A stretch of DNA of 64,000 nucleotides from Variovorax sp. OV700 (GTDB taxonomy: Bacteria; Pseudomonadota; Gammaproteobacteria; Burkholderiales; Burkholderiaceae_C): NCBI RefSeq assembly GCF_900099805.1, contig NZ_FNDR01000003.1:1-64000 (forward strand), in the 5' to 3' direction. The notes under the pieces were generated by a model that worked only from the letters and a program-made list of their open reading frames with translations, was not told the origin of the DNA and made no database searches. The stretch's first letter is position 1. The number at the start of each line of letters is the position of its first letter. Below, piece after piece: positions 29,136-35,832 of this stretch. A program made the position numbers and the translations under genes.

Positions 29136-29711
29136 CTAGCCCATCAATGCCGGTGTTGTCGGCGGCACCGGCCGCGCAGAGCGCGCCTCGCCGGCCAGCT
29201 GCAGCAATTCGTCGACCTCCCAATGGTCGTCCGCATGCGCACCGTACTTGCACGCCACGATGCGCCCCTGCGCGTCGATGAGAAAGTCCGCCGGCAGACC
29301 CAGGATGCCGTTCTCGGCCCGGGTGTAGAAGCGCCTGGCCGCCAGGATCCACCGCAGCCCGCTCCAGAAGACCCGGGGATTCAAGAGCGCTCGCACGGAG
29401 GTCTCGACGCCGAACGCCTTGAAGTACTTCTTCCCGGGGTCGGCGATGCAATCGAACGGAAGCTGCGCCTGGTACTTGAGCATTTCTTCGCGCGACGAAT
29501 GAAAGAAGACGAGCTGGCGAATGCCGGCCGCGGCAGTTTCCGCATGCCGCCTGCCCATGGTCAGCAGATGAAAGTTGCACACCGGACAACCTGCGAAGCG
29601 CCGGAACTGAAGATGCACGTAGCGCGGCAGCGGGTCCGGAACATGGGCAGGCTTGCCACGGATGGTGCTGGCGGCAATCGCGGGAGCTGTGTCGCCGGGT
29701 GTGAATTTCAT
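29136..29711 (-). CDS. Peroxiredoxin-like (AhpC/TSA, redoxin) family protein
   Basis: 191 aa. Thioredoxin-fold protein with a CPVC active-site motif in RRFAGCPVCNFHLL (cysteines near 42 and 45) and a downstream LPADFLIDAQGRIV segment with the cis-Pro. No signal peptide. The mid-region PFDCIADPGKKYFKAFGVE is typical of peroxiredoxin-like proteins. It is divergent from a TetR gene, with a perfect palindrome between them, so that regulator probably controls it. The physiological substrate is not evident. Confidence 0.82.
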   Translation of the reverse strand: MKFTPGDTAPAIAASTIRGKPAHVPDPLPRYVHLQFRRFAGCPVCNFHLLTMGRRHAETAAAGIRQLVFFHSSREEMLKYQAQLPFDCIADPGKKYFKAFGVETSVRALLNPRVFWSGLRWILAARRFYTRAENGILGLPADFLIDAQGRIVACKYGAHADDHWEVDELLQLAGEARSARPVPPTTPALMG

Positions 29712-29727
29712 GAGTTTTCCTCTTTAA

Positions 29728-29742
29728 ACGTACGATGTACGT
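29728..29742. promoter_or_regulatory. Palindromic operator between redoxin and TetR genes
   Basis: ACGTAC-GAT-GTACGT is a perfect 6-3-6 inverted repeat in the 77-bp divergent spacer, immediately followed by AT-rich TAATTAAATATACT that could serve as a -10 region. Position and symmetry fit a TetR-dimer site controlling both genes. An upstream in-frame ATG of the TetR gene (29735) falls inside this palindrome, which argues for the later start. Confidence 0.7.
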
Positions 29743-29788
29743 AATTAAATATACTCGCCTCTTCCAAACTGCGTCAACATCCGGTTCC

Positions 29789-30442
29789 ATGGGACGACCC
29801 GCCAAATTCACGCATTCGCAACTCCAGGCCGCCGCATTGGCCCTTGTCGACAGGGAAGGGCTGGCGGGGCTGTCCATGCGCGCGCTTGCCGGCGAGCTGG
29901 GCACCGGCGCAATGACGCTCTACAACTATGTGTCGCAGCGCGAGGACATCGACCTGCTGGTGGTGGAGGCGGTGATCGGCGAAGCGCGCTGGCCGCTTGC
30001 CGACTACGCGCAATGGCAGGATGAAGTCCGGGCCATCGCCACGGCCTTGTGGCAGGCCGTGCGGGCACATCCCCACGCCATTCCATTGATCCTCACGCGC
30101 CGAAGCCGTTCGCCGGCCGTCTTCGATGTGACCGAGGCGATGCTGCGCGCCCTGGCCCGCAGCGGGCGCTCGGGGCAGGGCCTGCTCGTTGCGTTCCGCG
30201 CCGTGTCGGGGCTGATCACAGGGCTTGCGCAATCCGAACTGGCAGGGCCCCTGGCGCTCCAGGCCACGGAGTCGGCGGAGCTCACCATCGCGCGATTCCG
30301 GGCTCTGCCGGCCGAACGCTTTGCGCACTTGATCGACATTGCGAATGCAGCAGCAAACAGCACGGCGGACATCGAGTTCCAGGTGAGCCTTGAGTTGCTG
30401 CTGACGGGCCTTTCCGCAGACGGCGGCAGCAGTGCCCGCTGA
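29789..30442 (+). CDS. TetR/AcrR family transcriptional regulator
   Basis: 217 aa from MGRPAKF at 29789. The N-terminal HTH (about 6-50) shows LQAAALALVDREGLAGLSMRALAGELGTGAMTLYNYV, the classic TetR block. The C-terminal ligand-binding domain has a TetR_C-like helical pattern. It is divergent from the redoxin gene, with a palindromic site between them, and is convergent with the patatin gene at 6 bp. Likely a local repressor responding to an unknown small molecule. Confidence 0.87.
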   Translation: MGRPAKFTHSQLQAAALALVDREGLAGLSMRALAGELGTGAMTLYNYVSQREDIDLLVVEAVIGEARWPLADYAQWQDEVRAIATALWQAVRAHPHAIPLILTRRSRSPAVFDVTEAMLRALARSGRSGQGLLVAFRAVSGLITGLAQSELAGPLALQATESAELTIARFRALPAERFAHLIDIANAAANSTADIEFQVSLELLLTGLSADGGSSAR

Positions 30443-30448
30443 TCTGCT

Positions 30449-31642
30449 TCAGGCAGCCGCATCCCACCCGAAGAACCGCAGCACCTCGCCCTGCTGCCGC
30501 ATCGCGTCGGCGCGCCCGAGCGCCATCAGCTCGCGCGTGTAGGCCGATTCGAACAGCAGGTAGCTTGCGAGAGCGCCGCCCTTCACATCGGCCGCGGCTT
30601 TGGAGCCGCCCAGCAGGTGGCGCACCGCGCCGGGCAGCGCGTCGACATGGCGTGCCGCGATCACGTCGAGCCGCTCCGACGGAGAAATCACCAGCAGGTC
30701 GAGCGGACGCAGCGAGCTCGAGGCGCGCGCCTCCTCGGGGATGAGGCCGAGCGTGTGGTTGATGCGCCGAAGCCGCTCGATGTCCACCGCCAGCGCATCG
30801 AGAAAGATGCTCGACAGCGCATGGCCCGCGATCTGTGCCATGGTGGGGTAGCCGCTGTAGGTGTTGGGCGCGTCGGCGTCGCGCGGCTCGTGCATGCGTC
30901 CGGCACCGATCACCAGGATGCGCTTGGCGCCGAGGTGGATGGCCGCGGCAATCGGCGCCGACTGGCGCATCGAACCGTCGCCGAAATATTCGGTATGTCC
31001 CTGCATCGGCAGCGCCGTGGCCGGGAACACGAAGGGAATGGCGGACGAGGCCAGCAGGTGCGCGTGGCTGATGCGGTTGCGCACCGAGAGCCGCTGCGAA
31101 CGCACCCATGGTTCCATCGGCACGGCCGCTTCGAAGAAGGTGACGTGCTCGCCCGAGCTGTAGCTCGAAGCGGTAACGGCCAGCGCCTGCACGTGGCCCT
31201 CTTGCATGAGCCGGGGCAGCCGGTCGAGCGGCACCATGCGGCCCAGCAGCTGGGCCAGCGGCGTGTTGTCGAGCAGCGAGCGGGGCTTGATGCGCATCCA
31301 GTTGGCCGCGAAGCGCCCGAGGCCGAGCAGCATGCGCCAGCGCGCACCACTGCCGATGACCGAAAGCGAATCGGCGTGGTAGACCTGCCCGGCGTGGAAG
31401 TCGCGCCAGACCTCTGCGATGCGCGCGACGGCTTCGTCGAAGTCGTCGGCGCCGCAGGCCAGCGCCGCCGCGTTGATGGCGCCGGCCGATGTGCCGGTGA
31501 TCACGGGAAAGGGATTGCCTTCGCGAGCGAAACCTGCCGCACGCCGGATGCCGGCAATGGCCTCGAGCACGCCGACCTGGTAGGCGGCCCGGGCACCGCC
31601 GCCGGTGAGCAAAAGACCGGTGACCGGGGGTGTCTCAGGCAT
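30449..31642 (-). CDS. Patatin-like phospholipase family protein
   Basis: 397 aa. Serine hydrolase with the oxyanion loop LTGGGARAAYQVG (about 11-23), the nucleophile elbow GTSAG (about 49-53) and the dyad Asp in GDGSMRQSAPI. The C-terminal about 130 residues resemble the conserved extension of bacterial patatins. No signal peptide. Presumed lipid acyl hydrolase at the membrane. It is divergent from apbC with 148 bp between. Confidence 0.9.
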   Translation of the reverse strand: MPETPPVTGLLLTGGGARAAYQVGVLEAIAGIRRAAGFAREGNPFPVITGTSAGAINAAALACGADDFDEAVARIAEVWRDFHAGQVYHADSLSVIGSGARWRMLLGLGRFAANWMRIKPRSLLDNTPLAQLLGRMVPLDRLPRLMQEGHVQALAVTASSYSSGEHVTFFEAAVPMEPWVRSQRLSVRNRISHAHLLASSAIPFVFPATALPMQGHTEYFGDGSMRQSAPIAAAIHLGAKRILVIGAGRMHEPRDADAPNTYSGYPTMAQIAGHALSSIFLDALAVDIERLRRINHTLGLIPEEARASSSLRPLDLLVISPSERLDVIAARHVDALPGAVRHLLGGSKAAADVKGGALASYLLFESAYTRELMALGRADAMRQQGEVLRFFGWDAAA

Positions 31643-31790
31643 TGTTCTTGTTGATGTGGCTGTTCAAAAAGCGCTTGCATCCCCCGTGGTTCGCGGGTGT
31701 TGCCCCCGGCAGCGGGAAGGCGAAGCGGCCCGAAGCGCGCGGGGCCCGCTGGCAAGCCACTAGACTACCCGCCATTCAGGAGTTAGATCA

Positions 31791-32882
31791 ATGGCACTCA
31801 CCCCAGAAGGGCTCATGGACGCGCTCAAGGCCGTCCAGGACCCGAACACCGGCAAGAATTTCGTGGCGACGCGCTCGCTCAAGAACCTGCAGATTTCCGA
31901 AGGCGACGTTTCGTTCGACCTCGAACTCGGCTACCCGGCCAAGAGTCAGCACCCGGCCCTTCGCAAGGCGCTGGTGACGGCCGCCAAGACGGTGCCGGGC
32001 GTGAGCAACGTCTCGGTCAACATCACGACCAAGGTCATCAGCCATGCGGTGCAGCGCGGCGTGCAGCTGATGCCCAACGTCAAGAACATCATCGCGGTGG
32101 CCTCCGGCAAGGGCGGTGTGGGCAAGAGCACCACGGCGGCCAACCTGGCACTGGCGCTGGCGGCCGAAGGGGCGGCCGTCGGGCTGCTGGATGCCGACAT
32201 TTACGGCCCGAGCCAGCCCATGATGCTGGGCATCGAGGGCCGGCCCGAGAGCGAGGACGGCAAGACCATGGAGCCGCTGGAGAACCACGGCGTGCAGGTC
32301 ATGTCGATCGGTTTCCTGGTCGACCAGGACGAGGCCATGATCTGGCGCGGCCCCATGGCCACCCAGGCGCTGGAGCAGCTGCTGCGCCAGACCAACTGGA
32401 AAGACCTCGACTATCTGATCGTCGACATGCCGCCCGGCACTGGCGACATCCAGCTGACCCTGTCGCAGCGGGTGCCGATGACCGGCGCGGTGATCGTCAC
32501 CACGCCGCAGGACATCGCGCTGCTCGACGCCAAGAAGGGCATCAAGATGTTCGAGAAGGTCGGCGTGCCGATCCTGGGCATCGTGGAAAACATGGCGGTG
32601 CACATCTGCTCCAACTGCGGTCACGTGGAGCACATCTTCGGCTCCGAAGGCGGCAAGAAGATGGCCGAGCAGTACCAGATGGAATACCTCGGCGCGCTGC
32701 CGCTGGACATCAACATCCGGCTGCAGGCCGACAGCGGCAAGCCGACCGTGGTGGCCGACCCTGACGGCGAAGTGGCTGGCATCTACAAGGCCGTCGCGCG
32801 GCAAGTGGCCGTGGGCATCGCCGAAAAGGCTAAGGACTTCTCGGCGAAGTTCCCGACCATTTCCATCAGCAAGAACACCTGA
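31791..32882 (+). CDS. apbC: Iron-sulfur cluster carrier protein (Mrp/NBP35 family ATPase)
   Basis: 363 aa. An N-terminal MIP18/DUF59 domain (about 1-85) precedes the P-loop ATPase with the deviant Walker A GKGGVGKST (about 105-113), IVDMPPGTGD, and the CxxC cluster site CSNCG (about 277-281). It carries and transfers Fe-S clusters. AGGAG lies 10 bases before the ATG. It immediately precedes the formate dehydrogenase locus, which encodes many Fe-S proteins; whether this reflects function or chance is open. Confidence 0.93.
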   Translation: MALTPEGLMDALKAVQDPNTGKNFVATRSLKNLQISEGDVSFDLELGYPAKSQHPALRKALVTAAKTVPGVSNVSVNITTKVISHAVQRGVQLMPNVKNIIAVASGKGGVGKSTTAANLALALAAEGAAVGLLDADIYGPSQPMMLGIEGRPESEDGKTMEPLENHGVQVMSIGFLVDQDEAMIWRGPMATQALEQLLRQTNWKDLDYLIVDMPPGTGDIQLTLSQRVPMTGAVIVTTPQDIALLDAKKGIKMFEKVGVPILGIVENMAVHICSNCGHVEHIFGSEGGKKMAEQYQMEYLGALPLDINIRLQADSGKPTVVADPDGEVAGIYKAVARQVAVGIAEKAKDFSAKFPTISISKNT

Positions 32883-32897
32883 TCGGCGGCGCGCCTC

Positions 32898-33842
32898 GTG
32901 AATCTTCTCGCGTCGATGCGCTACCTGGTCGCACTGAGCGAGCACAAGCATTTCGGACGCGCGGCGCAGGCCTGCCACATCACGCAGCCGGCCTTGTCGA
33001 ATGCGCTGCGCTCGCTCGAAGGCGAGTTCGGCGTGGTCATCGTCAAGCGGGCGCGCGTGTACGTGGGCCTCACGCACGAGGGCGAGCGCGTGCTGGCCAC
33101 GGCGCAGCGCATGTTGCGGGACAACGAGGTGCTGCAGCAGGAGCTGCGCAGCGAAGAGGGCCATCCGCGCGGTCGGCTGCGCATGGCGGCGGTGCCTACC
33201 GCCATTCCGATGCTGTCGCGCTTTGCGGCGATGCTGCACGAGCTGCACCCGGGCATCGTGCCGGCCGTGCTCTCGATGAGCTCGCAAGACCTCGAAATGG
33301 GGCTGGAAAGCCTTTCCGTCGACCTGGCGCTGGGCTACACCGAACGCATGCACCTGCCGGGCATCAAGCTCACGGCCTGGCCGCAGAGCGTTGAGCACTA
33401 CTTTCTGCTGCGCCGCGCGGCCAAGCCCTCGGCAGACCGGCTGCGCATCGGCCGGCCGATGTCGTGGGCCGACGCCGGCAAGCTGCCGCTGTGCCTGCTC
33501 ACGCCTGACATGCACAACCGCTTCATCATCGACCAGGCGTTGCGCGATGCCGACACCGTGGTGGAGCCGGCCATTGAAACGAACTCGGTACTTACCCTTG
33601 CATTGGCCGTGCTCGCGGGGACCGTCAGCAGCGTGCTGCCGGGGTCGATGGTCGCGGCCGTGCGCAGCTACCGCGAACTGGAGGCGCTGCCGCTGGTGGA
33701 GCCCGAGGTCAAGACTCCGCTGGGCTTCATGACCCAGACCGGCGTGCGCCCCTCGCGCGCGCTCGATGCCGCCCTCGTGTTCCTGCAGACGCCGGCCTGG
33801 CGCGAGCAGGTGCGGCTGCACAGCGGCGCGCTCGGCGAATAG
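32898..33842 (+). CDS. LysR-type regulator, probable formate dehydrogenase regulator
   Basis: 314 aa with GTG start at 32898. The N-terminal winged HTH has FGRAAQACHITQPALSNALRSLEGEFG (about 20-46) and the rest is a LysR effector-binding domain. It lies 157 bp upstream of, and in the same direction as, the NAD-linked formate dehydrogenase genes. In Cupriavidus necator the fds genes are preceded by the LysR gene fdsR, so an FdsR-like role is plausible. The palindrome at 33885-33904 is a candidate binding site. It is only 15 bp after apbC. Confidence 0.82.
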   Translation: MNLLASMRYLVALSEHKHFGRAAQACHITQPALSNALRSLEGEFGVVIVKRARVYVGLTHEGERVLATAQRMLRDNEVLQQELRSEEGHPRGRLRMAAVPTAIPMLSRFAAMLHELHPGIVPAVLSMSSQDLEMGLESLSVDLALGYTERMHLPGIKLTAWPQSVEHYFLLRRAAKPSADRLRIGRPMSWADAGKLPLCLLTPDMHNRFIIDQALRDADTVVEPAIETNSVLTLALAVLAGTVSSVLPGSMVAAVRSYRELEALPLVEPEVKTPLGFMTQTGVRPSRALDAALVFLQTPAWREQVRLHSGALGE

Positions 33843-33884
33843 CTGGCGGCCGGCCCTGAGCGGGCGCACCATTTAGTTATTGAA

Positions 33885-33904
33885 TCGATCGATGCGCCGA
33901 TCGA
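33885..33904. promoter_or_regulatory. Palindrome upstream of fdsGB, candidate LysR operator
   Basis: TCGATCG-ATGCGC-CGATCGA is a perfect 7-bp inverted repeat with a 6-bp spacer, embedded in an AT-richer stretch (TTAGTTATTGAA ... ATTTGACG), 96-115 bp before the fdsGB start. Size and position fit an activator site of the preceding LysR gene. No clear -35/-10 pair could be fixed. Confidence 0.5.
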
Positions 33905-33999
33905 ATTTGACGCACCCAGGGCGGCCCCACACACTCGGTCAGCCTCCCAGCATCCGCTCGGGGCAGAGCCAGACAGACACCCGAAAAAAGGCCTAGGCA

Positions 34000-35832
34000 G
34001 TGAACAACCACCCAGCCACGACCCGCGAGACAACGACAAAGGCGGCCACTACGCACACCATCGTGCCGCTCGCCACCGCCGACGAAATGCGCGAGCGCAT
34101 CCGCCGCAAGAGCAAGCTCAAGGGCCGCCAGCCCGAGGAAGCGGCATTGCTCGAAGTGCGCACGCTCATCGGCGCGCCCCCGGCCGAGGGCCACCGGCGC
34201 GACCTGCTCATCGAGCACCTGCACAAGCTCAACGACGCCTTCCGCTGCCTGCATGACCGCCACCTGGTGGCGCTGGCGCGGGAAATGAACATCCCGATGG
34301 CCGAGGTCTACGAAGTCGCGACCTTCTATCACCACTTCGAGGTGGTGCGAGGCGACGATGCCGCGCCGGGGCTCACGGTACGCGTGTGCGACGGCTTGGC
34401 CTGCGAACTGGCCGGCGCCAGGGATTTGCTGGCGCGGCTGCCCGAACTGCTCGGGGTTGAAGGCGGCGACGTGCGCGTGATTGCCGCGCCTTGCGTCGGC
34501 CGCTGCGAGCAGGCGCCGGTGGCGGTCGTCGACCAGCAGGCCGTGCCGCTCGCGACCACGGGCAAGGTGCTGCAAGCGCTGAAGTCCGATCCAGACGAAG
34601 CCACGGTCTCGTATTTCGATGCCGCCGCGTTCGCAGAGAAAAGCGTCTCGCCGCCGCCCGGCGCCATCGAGCGCATGCCGGCATTCACCGACTACGACTC
34701 CTACCGTGCCCATGGCGGCTATGCGCTCGCAGCCGCGCTGGTCAACGGCGAGGAAGACGCCGAGGCCATCATCAAGACCATGGAAGACTCGGGCCTGCGC
34801 GGCCTGGGCGGCGCAGGCTTTCCGGCCGGGCGCAAGTGGCGCATCGTGCGCGACCAACCGGCGCCCCGGCTCATGGCCGTGAACATCGACGAAGGCGAGC
34901 CCGGCACCTTCAAGGACCGCACGTACCTCGAGCGCGACCCGCACCGTTTCCTCGAAGGCCTGGTGGTGGCGGCGCAGATCGTCGGCATCGAGCAGTGCTA
35001 CATCTACTTGCGCGACGAATACCACGACTGCCGCGCGCTGCTGGAAAGAGAACTGGCCCGGCTCCAGGCCGATCCGCCGTGCGCGCTGCCGCGCATCGAG
35101 CTGCGGCGAGGCGCAGGTGCCTACATCTGCGGTGAAGAGTCGGCCATGATCGAAAGCATTGAAGGCAAGCGCGGCGAACCGCGCATGCGCCCGCCGTACA
35201 TCGCGCAGGTGGGCCTGTTCGGCCGCCCGACGCTGGAGCACAACTTCGAAACCCTTTATTGGGTGCGCGACATCATCGAAAAAGGCGCGGCCTGGTTCAG
35301 CGGCTTCGGCCGCAACGGCCGCAAGGGCCTGCGCAGCTTCAGCGTGAGCGGCCGGGTGAAGCACCCGGGCGTCAAGCTCGCACCGGCGGGCATTACGGTG
35401 CAGGAACTCATCGACGAATACTGCGGCGGCATGCTCAACGGCCACTCGCTCTATGCCTACCTTCCGGGCGGTGCGTCGGGCGGCATTTTGCCGGCGCGCA
35501 TGAACGACATTCCGCTCGACTTCGACACGCTGCAGCCCTACGGCTGCTTCATCGGCTCGGCCGCGGTGATGGTGTTGAGCCAGCACGACCGCGCACGCGA
35601 CGCCGCGCTCAACGTGATGCGCTTCTTCGAGCACGAAAGCTGCGGGCAGTGCACGCCATGCCGCGTCGGCACCGCCAAGGCCGCGGCGCTGATGCACGCG
35701 CCGGTATGGGACAACACCACGCTCGAAGACCTCGCGCAAGTCATGGGGGACGCCTCCATCTGCGGACTCGGACAGGCGGCCCCCAACCCGATTCGCTGCA
35801 TCCAGCAATATTTCCCGGAGGAGGTGGCATGA
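34000..35832 (+). CDS. NAD-dependent formate dehydrogenase, fused gamma (FdsG) and beta (FdsB) subunits
   Basis: 610 aa. Residues about 30-190 are a NuoE/FdsG-like thioredoxin-fold [2Fe-2S] domain with ligands C130, C135 (VCDGLAC) and C165, C169 (CVGRC). Residues about 210-605 are a NuoF/FdsB-like NADH-FMN module with GLRGLGGAGFPAGRKW, GEPGTFKDR, GAGAYICGEESAMI and [4Fe-4S] ligands C548, C551, C554 and C588. In Cupriavidus and Rhodobacter these are separate proteins (FdsG, FdsB); here one open frame joins them without stop. The module passes electrons from the Mo subunit to NAD+. The start is likely GTG at 34000. It overlaps fdsA by 4 bases (ATGA). Confidence 0.92.
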   Translation: MNNHPATTRETTTKAATTHTIVPLATADEMRERIRRKSKLKGRQPEEAALLEVRTLIGAPPAEGHRRDLLIEHLHKLNDAFRCLHDRHLVALAREMNIPMAEVYEVATFYHHFEVVRGDDAAPGLTVRVCDGLACELAGARDLLARLPELLGVEGGDVRVIAAPCVGRCEQAPVAVVDQQAVPLATTGKVLQALKSDPDEATVSYFDAAAFAEKSVSPPPGAIERMPAFTDYDSYRAHGGYALAAALVNGEEDAEAIIKTMEDSGLRGLGGAGFPAGRKWRIVRDQPAPRLMAVNIDEGEPGTFKDRTYLERDPHRFLEGLVVAAQIVGIEQCYIYLRDEYHDCRALLERELARLQADPPCALPRIELRRGAGAYICGEESAMIESIEGKRGEPRMRPPYIAQVGLFGRPTLEHNFETLYWVRDIIEKGAAWFSGFGRNGRKGLRSFSVSGRVKHPGVKLAPAGITVQELIDEYCGGMLNGHSLYAYLPGGASGGILPARMNDIPLDFDTLQPYGCFIGSAAVMVLSQHDRARDAALNVMRFFEHESCGQCTPCRVGTAKAAALMHAPVWDNTTLEDLAQVMGDASICGLGQAAPNPIRCIQQYFPEEVA

